Shown here: positions 49,729 to 60,682 of the stretch, piece by piece
How the letters are laid out: each line of letters begins with the position of its first letter
How positions within the stretch are numbered: the stretch's first letter is position 1
Source: Castor canadensis
Taxonomy: Eukaryota; Chordata; Mammalia; Rodentia; Castoridae
Assembly: GCF_047511655.1 (NCBI RefSeq)
Contig: NC_133387.1
Span: forward strand, 19,524,353-19,588,352
Length of the DNA: 64,000 nt
Direction: 5' to 3'
Position numbers and translations under genes: made by a program
The notes under the pieces: generated by a model
What the model saw: the letters and a program-made list of their open reading frames with translations, nothing else
What the model was told of the DNA's origin: nothing
Database searches by the model: none

Positions 49729-51370
49729 GGTCAAACTTAATAACCACTTTCTTGCATTCTTAATGCTCTTGTCTGCTGTCTTTTTGTCACAGCCTCTCAG
49801 TAAAACCTTGACACTGATCCAAAACCATTCTTCACTGATTCTATTCCTGTACTTAACGTAGCTAGAGAAGACACACAAATAAGATGACTGGTCTTGGATT
49901 CATGACCATGAACTTAACCTGGATCCTCAATGCCACCTTGCTTTTCCAAATTCATTGATATCTCCTTCTCTTCTCTTCTAAAACTCCTTCTGCATTCACC
50001 CTCATCTTGATTCTCAGCCTTCTAGCTCACCGAGAAATCTACAGGGAAGCAAGCAGAAAAGCACCTGCATAAGAATCCCCATCTCCTCACCTTCTGGCTT
50101 CTGTGCCTGTGTCCTCAGGTGTCCCTGCTGAACTCTCAGGGTTCTTCCCTGATTTTTTCCCTTAGGCTCCAATTCTCCCCTCTCACATCAGCAAAATTTC
50201 TTTCTTTTAAAAATTTATGTCAACATATCTATTATTTGTACTTTCTTTTTAAAGCCTAATTTTTGTGAGTGATGTGGCATGGTGGTCTTGAAGTAATAAG
50301 GTCAACTCTGTAAAATGTTGTAATAAACTCATACAAACTCAGGTCCTGGTCTTAGCTGCCTGAGGGAAGCCCAGGACACCTCTCAATCCAGTCAAGAGCA
50401 CGTCCTCCCTTTTTTCCCTTCTCTCTCTGCCCCCAGGGCCCTTCAAATCATGTCTAGTTATGTCATTCCTTTATTTCTTTCCCTTAAGTTGATGTCTCTA
50501 GGACTTTCCAATGCTCCATCTGTTCTCAACAAACAGCTGACAGCCAGCCAGCCAGGCCCAGTTTTCCAAATGTGTGTTCCTGTTTTATCCTTGGAGTGCA
50601 CTATCATCAGGGAATCAACACAAGATAAAGAGGGGTGTCTCTCTACTGGAAAAGCCTCCTGTCTTCCCTCAGCTGTCCTTTCTGTCAGAGCACATGGTTT
50701 CAGAGCACCAGGGACAGACAGTTTTGTGAGAAGTGTATGCAGAAAGGACAGGTTTCTGACATTACCATAAAGGCATTTTTCTGTACACTGTTCAAAATCA
50801 AGTTTGGGGAAGTACATTTTTTTCCCTGAGTAACTGGTGGATGAAAGCTAATGAAAGGAAGAGGCATGAGGTAGTTAGCTCGATGAAATTAGCAGCATGT
50901 GTAGCTGAGTTAGTCAAACTAGAGGTCAGGCTCTGAGCTCAATCTGACACCCAGCCCAGTCACCTCCTGGCACACACAATCTGTGCTGTGTAACTGCTGG
51001 TCTCTTGGAGCTCAGAGTTGCCATGAGCTCAAGACTGCTGTCAGAAACCACATATCTGTTCAGATCTCACAGTCATAGCCCCTCAGCCTTTCTCCTGCAT
51101 GTTCCACTGTTACCATCGTGACCCCCGTTCAGTCATGGTTTGAAGGTGATGCACATGCCTGTGCTATGAACTCTGAGGACTAGTTTCAGATTTCTACATC
51201 CTAATGCTTTTGTGGCAGACTGGAGAATTTTATGTTTTTCATCCTTCAAACAACAGCAAAAGTGCTGCCTAGCCATTAATTTATTGGGAAAAAAGAAAGA
51301 AACCTAGTTGACGATGAGGTGATCTGATGGTCTCTTTTGTTAATTGGGTTTTTTGCTTCAACCAAATCTA
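49729..51370. other. Unassigned intergenic sequence
   Basis: No repeat, RNA or gene was recognised. Overlapping opposite-strand frames at 50450-50817 lack family motifs, introns or a promoter and look like chance. Confidence 0.35.
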
Positions 51371-53851
51371 TTGCTTTTTCTTTTTCTTTTTTTCTCATTT
51401 ATTCATATGTGTACACATTGTTTGGGTCATTTCTACCCCACTGCCCCTTATCCCCTCCCTCTCCCCCACTTCCCTCCTTGCTTCCAGGCAGAACCTGTTC
51501 TGCCCTTATCTGTAATTTTGTTGAAGAGAAGACATAAGCATAATAAGGAAGACAAAGCGTTTTTGCTAGTTGAGTTAAGGATAGCTATACAGAGAGATTC
51601 CTAGCATTGCTTCCATGCACAAGTGTGTTACAACCCAAGTTGATTCTTCTCTTCCTTGATCTTTTCACTAGTTCCTGATCCCCTTCTCATATTGACCTCT
51701 GTCGCTTTAAGGTTTCTGTATTAGTTTCTCTGCAGTGGGAACATCAAACACTTTCATGTTTTGGTTTTCTACCTATCCCCATACCTCCTGTATGTGCTCT
51801 CTGCTTAGCATGTGACCTAAGTCCGATCACATTGCTGCATTTGCCCTTGATCTAATGTCCGCATATGAGGGAGAACATATGATTTTTGGTTTTCTGATCC
51901 TGGCTAACCTAGCTCAGAATGATGTTCTCCAGTTCCATCCATTTACTTGTGAATGATAAAATTTCATTCTTCTTCATGGCTGAGTAAAATTCCATTGTGT
52001 ATAAATACCACATTTTCTTAACCCATTCGTCAGTAGTGGGGCATCTTGGCTGTTTCCATAACTTGGCTATTGTGAATAGTGCCACAATAAACATGGGTGT
52101 GCAGGTGCCTCTGAAGTAACTTGTGTCACAGTCTTTTGGGTATATGCCCAAGAGTGGTATTGCTGGATCATATGGCAGATCTATGTTTAGATTTTTAAGA
52201 AGCCTCCAATTTTTTTTCCAGAGTGGTTGCACTAGCTTGCATTCCCACCAGCAGTGTACGAGGGTTCCTTTTTCCCCCCACATCCTCTCCAGCACCTGTT
52301 GGTGGTGGTGTTTTTGATGATAGCTAGTCTAACAGGGGTGAGGTGGAATCTTAGTGTGGTTTTAATTTGCATTTCCTTTATGGCTAGAGATGGTGAGCAT
52401 TTTTTCATGTGTGTTTTGGCCATTTGAATTTCTTCTTTTGAGAAGATTCTGTTTAGTTCACTTGCCCATTTCTTTATTGGTTCATTGATTTTGGGAGAGT
52501 TTAGTTTTTTAAGTTCCCTATATATTCTGATTATCAGTCCTTTGTCTGATGTATAGCTGAGAAATATTTTCTCCCACTCTGTGGGTGTTCTCTTCAGTTT
52601 AGAGACCATTTCTTTTGTTGAGCAGAAGCTTTTTAGTTTTATGAAGTCCCATTTGTCCATCCTTTCTCTTAGTTACTGAGCTACTGGCATTCTATTGAGG
52701 AAGTCCTTGCCTATACCTATTACTTCCAGAGTGTTTCCTGCTCCTTCCTATACCAACTTCAGAGTTTCAGGTCTGATATTAAGGTCCTTTATCCATTTTG
52801 AGTTGATACTAGTACAGGGTGATAAGCATGGATCTAGTTTCAGTTTTTTGCAGATGGATAACCACTTTTCCCAGCAACATTTTTTGAAGAGGCTGTCTTT
52901 TCTCCATCATATATTTTTAGAGACTTTGTCAAAAATAAGATGGGCATAGTTGTGTGGATTCATATCCGGGTCCTCTATTCTGTTCCACTGGTCTTCATGT
53001 CTGTTTTTGTGCTAGTACCATGCTGTTTTTACTGCTATTGCTTTGTAGTATAGTTTGAAGTCAGATATTGTGATACCTCCAGCGTTGTTCTTTTTGCTGA
53101 GTATTGCCTTGGCTATTCGTGGTCTCTTGTGTTTCCAAATGAATTTTAGGGTAGATTTTTCAATCTCTGTGATGAATGTCATTGGGATTTTGATGGGAAG
53201 TGCATTAAACATGAAGATTGCTTTTGGGAGTATAGCCATTTTTACTATGTTGATTCTACCAATCCATGAGCACGGGAGATCTCTCCACCTTTCTTTTTTT
53301 TTTTTCTTTTATTATTCATATGTGCATACAAGGCTTGGGTCATTTCTCCCCCCTGCCCCCACCCCCTCCCTTACCACCCACTCCACCCCCTCCCTCTCCC
53401 CCCACCCCCTCAATACCCAGCAGAAACTATTTTGCCCTTATTTCTAATTTTGTTGTAGAGAGAGTGTAAGCTATAATAGGAAGGAACAAGGGTTTTTGCT
53501 GGTTGAGATAAGGGTAGCTATACAGGGCATTGACTCACATTGATTTCCTGTGCATGTGTGTTACCTTCTAGGTTAATTCTTTTTGATCTAACCTTTTCTC
53601 TAGTTCCTGGTCCCCTTTTCCTATTGGCCTCATTTGCTTTTAAGGTATCTGCTTTAGTTTCTCTGTGTTAAGGGCAACAAATGCTAGCTAGTTTTTTAGA
53701 TGTCTTACCTATCCTCACCCCTCCCTTGTGTGCTCTCGCTTTTATCATGTGCTCAAAGTCCAATCCCATTGTTGTGTTTGCCCTTGATCTAATGTCCACA
53801 TATGAGGGAGAACATACGATTTTTGGTCTCCACCTTTCTGTTGCTTTTTCT
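51371..53851 (-). mobile_element. L1 insertion (element A), 5'-truncated, with target duplication
   Basis: Minus-strand L1 from its poly(A) (T-rich near 51382) through 3' UTR and the ORF2 C-terminal half. The flanks ttgctttttct at 51371-51381 and 53841-53851 are the target duplication. ORF2 fragments (52660-52232, 52295-51909, 53239-53012) lie in different frames, with stops and frameshifts, so it is dead. The C-terminal block CxxC...H-type sequence (GCGGKK..., [10 protein letters not shown]) is visible. A second L1 sits near its 5' end. Confidence 0.92.
53282..53839 (-). mobile_element. L1 insertion (element B) nested in element A
   Basis: tctccacctttct at 53282-53294 recurs at 53827-53839, a 13-bp target duplication. 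Between them is a 532-bp L1 3' end: T-rich poly(A) complement, G-rich tract complement (about 53349-53412), 3' UTR, and the last few ORF2 codons (ending near 53808). It inserted close to the 5' junction of element A and is therefore younger. Confidence 0.93.
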
Positions 53852-53974
53852 GCCACATGGAGGTAAGAACAGATGCTCAGTCTCTTAAGAGAGCTATTAT
53901 AACATATAACAACAACAAAAAACCCCAAAACAAAAACAAAAACAAAACAACCAACAACAGCATAAAAATTCTCA

Positions 53975-54345
53975 ACGGGTACCTGTAACCATTGATTTTC
54001 TATATTAACTTGGCCAAGCTATAGTTTACAGTTATCCAATCAAACACTTACGGCGGAGGCTATAAAGACATTTTATAGGTGTGTTTAACACCAACAATCA
54101 GCTGACTTTAAGGAGATTGTTCTGGATAGTGTGGCAGGATTCAGACAATTGAAGGAAATAGAAGAGAGCTGTGGTTTCTAGGAGAAGAATTCTGCCTCAA
54201 GACTTCAGCATCAACTCCTGCCTGCTGGCCTTACCTGTAGATTTCAGACTTGAAATCCCCACAGCCATGTAAACCAATTCCTTCAAGCAAGTCTCTGTGT
54301 TTCTCTCCCTTCTTACCCTGCCTCCCTGCAGAACCCTGACTGATG
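53975..54345 (+). mobile_element. ERVL-type LTR relic (MLT2-like)
   Basis: attaacttggccaagctatag, agaattctgcctcaagacttc, agcatcaactcctgcctgctg, gccatgtaaaccaattccttc, agaaccctgactgatgca. Ancient, isolated. Confidence 0.65.
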
Positions 54346-55199
54346 CAATGCCAACTGATAGAGAGAGGTGGCTGTCAGATACAGGAAGGTAACTGAATGA
54401 AGTAGGAAGAGTTCAGGAGGAAGGGAAAAGAGCAGCATGTGAAGGGGGTTTTATGCAACAAATCCTCCCTGGTCTGTGCCAAAATCCAATAGGGCCTGCA
54501 GGGGAGGCAAAGGGCAGCTGGGGCTACGGAACAACAGTGGTAGATTAATCCCACATGGTGTGGAGAGAAGGGGCACCCCAGCATTCTGTTAAGGTTTACT
54601 GTGCCAGGGACCTCTGGCACATTCTGCTTCAGAACAAAGTTACAGTATCAGACTAAGTAGGTTGACAGTGAAGTCTGGTGACATGAGTGAGAGGCTGGCT
54701 AGAGCTGGTGTGTGCTGCTTAGGGCCTACTGCATGTAGGGCCTCTGTGAGGATCCATGTCTTCTTTCCTATGCACTGACCTGTTCCTAGTTTCCTAAGAG
54801 AGTAGAGATGGCTGACCTAAGTGCCCCCTCTTTTTTTTATTTCCCACATGAGTTTGGGTAACTCTTGACCACAAAGCCAGCCTGCCCAGCTGCCTGGAAC
54901 ATGCCCACGTGCCTTCTTGATCATTTCTAAGCTGTAAACTGCAGGGCAATGCTCCATCTCTGCATGTCCTCACTGGGAGTCTTTGAGGGTTGCTTGTATG
55001 TCACTGGATGGTGCCTTGAGAGCTGGGGCTTTGGAGTCAGGCAGGACTGAGTTTGGATCCTAAGACTTAATCTGAGTGTCAGACTCACAAAGATATGGAG
55101 CAGCGAAGGCACTTGGGAGGCCTTCAGTACAGGGGAGCCAGGGTCATTAGGACTTGTACACTGTAAAAAACAAGGTGAACCATTTGTTCTTCACACCCA
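54346..55199. other. Unassigned intergenic sequence
   Basis: Nothing recognisable on either strand. Confidence 0.35.
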
Positions 55200-55560
55200 G
55201 TCTATTAGTCAGAGTTCACCAGAGAAACAGAACCAACAGGAAGCATATACACACAGAGAAAGGTGAGAGATTTATTTAAGGAATGGGACTGTGCTATTGA
55301 GGAGATGCAAATCCAAAATCTACCAGGTGGGAAAGAGTTGAGGTTGAATCCAGAGGTCTGTTGATAGAAGCCCTTCTTCTTCTAGGGAGGTCAGTCTTTT
55401 TCTATTAAGGTCTTCAATTGATTGAATGCATCATAGGGTGCCATTTGCTGTAATCAAAGTCTACTGATCTAAAACATATCCTCACAGAAATGTCTAGAAA
55501 ATGTTTGACCAAATATCTGGGTACCACAGCTTAGTCAATTTGACACAAAATTCATCCTTA
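55200..55560 (-). mobile_element. ERVL-type LTR relic (MLT2-like)
   Basis: attagtcagagttcaccagag, aaacagaaccaacaggaagc, caaagtctactgatctaaaac, agcttagtcaatttgacaca. Inverted relative to the similar relic at 53975. Confidence 0.65.
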
Positions 55561-56370
55561 CCCCACAGGGTGCAAGCCCAGGGACATTTACCTATCCTTT
55601 GGCCAGGAGCCTCACCAAAACTGCTCACAACACTGGAATCTCACCCCAGCACTCATTCAGGGTCTATACCAGAAGAAGCAGCTGTATTTGGCTCTACTCT
55701 GTTATCCTGGTACAGGGTTCAGGTTGCTGTCATCACTAAGAATTCTAATCAGAAGATATCCAGGTCTTGTGTTCTGGCATAGATGAATACAAGCAGAACA
55801 TAGCAAGGGAAATAACGGAGTTTATTATAGATGAAGGGTGAAAGGGATTACAGGTGGAATGGAGTTGCCATGAGCAGGAAAAAGAGAGATTTTTGTTTTA
55901 AAATGTTTTTATACCATCCTTAAGTTGGAGGTAGGGAAAAATCTGTCTCATTCCCAGTCTCCAATGGCCTTGGGTGGGTGCAGGGAGGGGCGGGGTTCTG
56001 GACAGACTGGTGCATACACTTGTGTTAATTTTCGGGTACCTTAACTCCATGGAGAAAATTTCCATTTTTTTAAAAAACTTTTTAGCTCTGTAGCTAAAAA
56101 AGGATTTGCAATTCAAAAGGAGACCTCCCAACTGACTGAGAGTTCAGAGGGAGGGAGTGAGAGAGGGGTCTACCTTGAGATACTCTAAGTTAAGCTATAC
56201 AGATTTATGAGTCCCCATCTTTCTCTAACAGTACTATTCACAGGTTCCAGTGCATGCAGCAGAGGCTGGTGCACTTCATAGCTCCAAAACATCCACCAGA
56301 GCAGTGCTAAGTTCAGGATGTGCTGAAAGGACTTGGTGTTACATCACTTCCAGGGCATGTCCAGCCTGTT
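55561..56370. other. Unassigned intergenic sequence
   Basis: A stretch near 55790-55890 (ggagtttattatagatgaag) hints at an inverted LTR end, but I cannot support a family. Otherwise featureless. Confidence 0.3.
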
Positions 56371-56540
56371 CTTTTTTTTTTTTTTCCTGACTGTACTGGG
56401 ATTGAACTCAGGCTCTTGTGCTTGCTAGGCAGGTGCTCTACCACTTGAGCCGTGACCCCAGCCCTTCTGGTTTTTGTTTCTTTTTCAGGTAGGGTCTTGC
56501 ACTGTTAACTTTGCCTGGGAGGGTAGATCCTCCTATCTCC
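56371..56540 (-). repeat. Fused B1-ID SINE, B1 half truncated
   Basis: T-run, ctgtactgggattgaactcag, gcttgctaggcaggtgctcta, then gtagggtcttgcactg of the B1 half, interrupted. Confidence 0.8.
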
Positions 56541-57450
56541 ATTTTCTGAGGCAATGCCTGGCCCCTCCTGTCCTCTTCTTGAAAGGCTAATAACCTGAGC
56601 CTTAGCTGCATCTGGCATTTTCTCCCTGTCCCCAAAGAGAGACACAGTGGACGTGTGCCCTGCGGCAGGCCAGCCTCTTATGCCAATTGACCCCAAAAGA
56701 CTAACACAAGGCCACACTTCTCTTATACTTTTTTTAATAATCAGAAACTAAAATATCAAAGATGTTTCTGTAACAGCCCACTCCAAAGAGTGTTAGAGAG
56801 CTAAGGCAGGTGTTACTATAGATGCCAGCATTCAAAACTGGAAACTCCCCATGTCATTCAACTCCCTTCCCTCCCAGCCCTTCTGCATTATAAATCTTCT
56901 GCATTGCAAATTTTCTGTATTACAAATCATCTGCCTTACAAATCATCATCATCAAAGGTTTCCAGGCATTTCAACATTATCATCTCTTCATCAACAGGAA
57001 GGTCTGGTTCCTGCAAAACACAGTGCAGAAGAAGATGAAATTTGGATTTAAGGGTCACAGCAGACAGGACAGTTCCAGAATCTTGGGTGTGCTTAACTCT
57101 CCCAGTCTCTATCACCATTCACCTCTAGCTTCTGGCAAGGGAATATAGGGGACAGTCCTATTTCAATTTCACTCAATTCTCTATGAAGGCAAGTTTGGCT
57201 TCTTTCCTATCCTGGGGATTTCCAGGACCCCATAAGAAAGACAGGGAAAAATCTTAATCCTTTATCCAAATGCCCATCAATAGAAGATGGTGAATTACAC
57301 TATGATGCACCCACCAATGAAACACCATGAAGCTGTCTTTTAAATAAAGGAATCAGATAGCTCTTTATCTATGGGGTAGACAGTCAGAAAAAGAGAAAGT
57401 ATAAAGCAATGTGTATAGTAGGGTACCATTTGAGTTTGAAAGAATATGTT
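56541..57450. other. Unassigned intergenic sequence
   Basis: A locally repeated motif (ctgcattaTAAAT/ctgcattgcAAAT/ctgtattacAAAT, about 56883-56945) is the only pattern seen. No gene or repeat family. Confidence 0.35.
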
Positions 57451-57451
57451 A

Positions 57452-57665
57452 GTAGCCAGGCACTGTGGCTCACACCTACATTCCAGCTACATGGGAGACT
57501 GGGCTAGAAGGGATCATAGTTCCAGGTGTACCTGGGCAAAAATGTTTGACCCCATCTCAATGGAAAGAAAGGCAGATCAAAAAGGGCTTGGGGTGTGGCT
57601 CAAGGGGTAGAGCACATGCATTGCAAGCTCAAAGCCCTGAGTTCAAATCCCAGTACTTTCCCCCA
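57452..57665 (+). repeat. Fused B1-ID SINE
   Basis: agccaggcactgtggctcaca ... gtttgaccccatctcaatgg, then cttggggtgtggctcaagggg and ccctgagttcaaatcccagt. Confidence 0.85.
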
Positions 57666-58189
57666 ACCAAAACAAAGAGCATAAGTATCTATAGACTATC
57701 TTTGTGCGTATTTGCAAGAAACTGGTGGAAAAAAAGAGTAGCAGAGAGACTAAGGTTATTGAATATCTTTTGGTCACTTTTGAATTTTATACTGTATACA
57801 GAAAGTTATCTATTAGGAGATAATTTTTTAAAGAAACAGTACTGTATGTGTTTAGCAAGGGTTTCTCTTCCTTTTACCACCCTAGCCAAACTCTCAGGAG
57901 TCCCTATTACTAATTCCCCTGAAAGATGTTCCTGGATTTTTTACTCTTCCTATCCCTCCCCTCCCCAGAAGAAAATGACTCTTGTCATTTGTTATCACTG
58001 CGGATCAGGAATGATCCTCATGGATCCTGGGCAGTGTCCATCTAATAAGAGTAGGCCTTGGTCCAAGGGAGGCATCTAGATAGACTGGGGCATGATGTAC
58101 TCAAACCAAGCCCTCCTGCTCTGGAGAAGCAGTTCCCATTCCCCATGCTTTGCTGAGAGGAGTGGGGAAATGAAAATAAAGTGTTATCA

Positions 58190-58268
58190 GAGGGGTTACA
58201 ACTCAATGACAGAGTATTCGCCATGTGTGAAGTCCTAGATTTGATCCCTAGCATTAAAAAAGAAAAAG
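58190..58268 (+). repeat. ID-like SINE, diverged
   Basis: ggggttacaactcaatgacag, tgtgaagtcctagatttgatc, cctagcattaaaaaagaaaa. Confidence 0.7.
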
Positions 58269-58549
58269 TATCAATGAAGTGGAACCAGGTGGATTTCTCT
58301 AGGGAAAATGCAGAGGCCTCTTGTTCAGGGTAAAGATAATTCCAAAGGTGGAGACAAACTAGAGTCAGAGTGTAGAGGGTCCCAGGAGGGAGGTAACTCA
58401 ACATCCAGTTCTGTCATACAAAGCACTCCAATGTTGTTCAACATGTTCTATTTCCTTAAATTCCTGAAAATGAGGTATTTTAAAGCTTTGGTTTGCTGAA
58501 AGCCACAGGCTATGAGAGCTGTTCACTGGTGGTGGTTGCAGAAGTGTAT

Positions 58550-58980
58550 TGAATAGTGTTCTCCCTAAAATTAATGTCCACTTGAAAACTCATTTGGAAA
58601 TTGGGGCTTTACAGATGCAGTTAGTTAAGAGTTCAAGATGAAACATCCTGGATTTAGGGTGGGCCCTTAAACCCAAATGACCAGTGTCTGTAGAAGACGA
58701 AAGGAACAGAGAGACACATAGAAGGAGGATATGTAAAGACCAAGACAGTGACTGGAGAGATGCAGCCAGGGCAAGGAATGCTGAGAATTGCCAGAAACCA
58801 CCAGAAGCCAGTGAAGGTTATGGAAGGATTCTTTTCTGGAGCTTTCAGAGGTAGTAGCATGGTGGCCCTGTTAACACCTTCTGGCTTTCAGGACCATGAA
58901 ATGGATTTCTTTCATTTTAAGGTAGCAAGTTTGTGGTCATTTGTCAAAGCAGCCCTAGCCACAACAGCAGCTAATTAAGT
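58550..58980 (+). mobile_element. MaLR LTR relic (MLT1-like)
   Basis: tgaatagtgttctccctaaaa, gatttagggtgggcccttaaa, gaattgccagaaaccaccaga, gtttgtggtcatttgtcaaag, cagcccta. Nearly complete LTR order. Confidence 0.75.
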
Positions 58981-59084
58981 TTCATCCTGCCACCTCCATA
59001 AAATGCATCAACTGGAATGAGAATGAAATTTCCCTCTCATTCAGAGAGATACCAGAGTCTATCGAAGCGAGAGACTTCCTGCCC

Positions 59085-59228
59085 CAAAACTACCTGGACA
59101 GCTTGTTCAAAACACAAATTTCAGGGCCCCATTCCTATCACACTGAATATTGTGCATCAGGAGTCTAAATTTCTAATAAGATCCTAAGGCAATTTTTGGG
59201 AAGGCTGAAGTTTAAGTACCTCTGCTTT
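59085..59228 (+). mobile_element. MER20-like hAT relic
   Basis: cctggacagcttgttcaaaac, cagggccccattcctatcaca, aatttctaataagatcct, aagtttaagtacctctgc. Confidence 0.5.
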
Positions 59229-60645
59229 ATGTGGACTCTAATCTCTACTTGCTCTTTCTTTTCTGTCATATATGGAGAAATGAAAACAACAAAGCAAAAG
59301 CCTGTCCCTTTAGCCTGTTCTCAAAATCTCAGTAAAGTGGACTAACTTAACTGTATCTGTCAGAAAGAGGGGACAGCTCTGTGATGGTCACTCAAGGATT
59401 GGTGGGAAGTGGAGAGAGAACTAAAGGAATGGATTCTTGACTCCAAGTGGGAATTCCAAGTGCCTTTGCAAGGGGAAATGTAGAATTAGTGATGAAAGGA
59501 CCAAATTATATTTTAGCCTATTGAAAGGTTTCCTAATTATTTTCAGGCAAACATTTGCCACTATTATTTACCTTATTAAATAAATAATTATTACCTTATT
59601 AAATAAACAATTGCAGTTTTGCTAATTCAGCAGAGAAAAATCGATGCTTGTGAATCCAAAAGGACCTTTCCTGGTGGTTCACACACAACCACCTTCCCTC
59701 AGTGAGAGCTTTGGGAATGGCCTCCTAACCAAGACCCCCATGATTTTTTGTCAGCTGCATGGTCAGCTTTTGGGGAGCAGAAATTATCCTTCAAAAGATG
59801 ACCACAAATATTATTGCAAGGTCTCAACAGATGATGACCTAGCTCGGTCTCTTGAAAAGATGATACACACTGTTATAAATACCTGCTATGAGCCAGCCCC
59901 CCAGGATCAATCTGGTTCCTGCTTCCAGGAGTTCCCATGCAGACCTTCCCCAAGGGCATCTCTTCCTTTGTCTCTTTCCTCAGTTTCCCTGTTGTCCTCT
60001 ATTCCACTGGAGGCATTAGGACTGATGTCAACCACCCATGGTGTAGGCCAGAGAGAATCAAGGCTCCTCTAGGGGTGATCAGTGTGAGGGTTGGCTAGAG
60101 CCTCCTCAAGAGCTTTTTTTGCCATCATAAAGGAAGTAGGCAGAGGTCTCTCTACACCCTGCTCTGTCCTACCTGTTTTAACTGAGTGTTAATGCAGCAA
60201 AGACCTTTTAAAAAATTGATGATCTGCATATAGAGTTGAAATTTTTCCTCTGGATTATCTGGGTTGCAGTTTTCCAACACCGAACTGCTAACATAAAGAA
60301 GAAACAGAAAACTTTTAGAATCCTAATCTTTCACTTCTGTTTGCCAAAACCTCTCCTACCCCCCAAAATTTGGGTTACAATGTGATCCTAGCACTTTTAA
60401 ACACTCAGCTGAATTCTTGAATAGTCCAGAGCTCTTCTTAAAAACTTTGCACTGACTCCATTTACATGTCATGTCTGGAACCCCCTTGAAAAGCGAGACT
60501 ATGGTGAGACTGGCTCTTGTACCTTAATTTAGTGTTCTAAGCATGGCCTCTGGAATGAGGGAGTAACTAGTTCTCAGTCAGCTTCCCACAGCAATGCCCA
60601 CGATTCTGGGTCACCTGAGGCTCCTGAGACAGCTCAAGATGAACA
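59229..60645. other. Unassigned intergenic sequence
   Basis: A 142-codon open frame at 59644-60072 has no domain, signal peptide or splice context that I recognise. A tandem ttaaataaa motif occurs at about 59572-59610. I see nothing else. Confidence 0.35.
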
Positions 60646-60649
60646 TTGC

Positions 60650-60682
60650 ACATCTTTGTGCTTGCAAGGCAGGTATTCTACT
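60650..60682 (-). repeat. ID-like SINE fragment split by an L1
   Basis: ctttgtgcttgcaaggcaggt and attctact match the middle of the inverted ID unit. The match stops exactly where the L1 tail begins, so the SINE was interrupted; the other half would lie past 64000. Confidence 0.6.

Noticed and set aside
50450-50817. Overlapping sense/antisense frames of 106 and 119 codons
   Set aside because: Opposite-strand mirror frames without motifs, introns or repeats explaining them; treated as chance.
59644-60072. 142-codon plus-strand frame as a candidate gene
   Set aside because: No recognisable domain, no splice or promoter context, ordinary composition; consistent with a chance frame in intergenic DNA.
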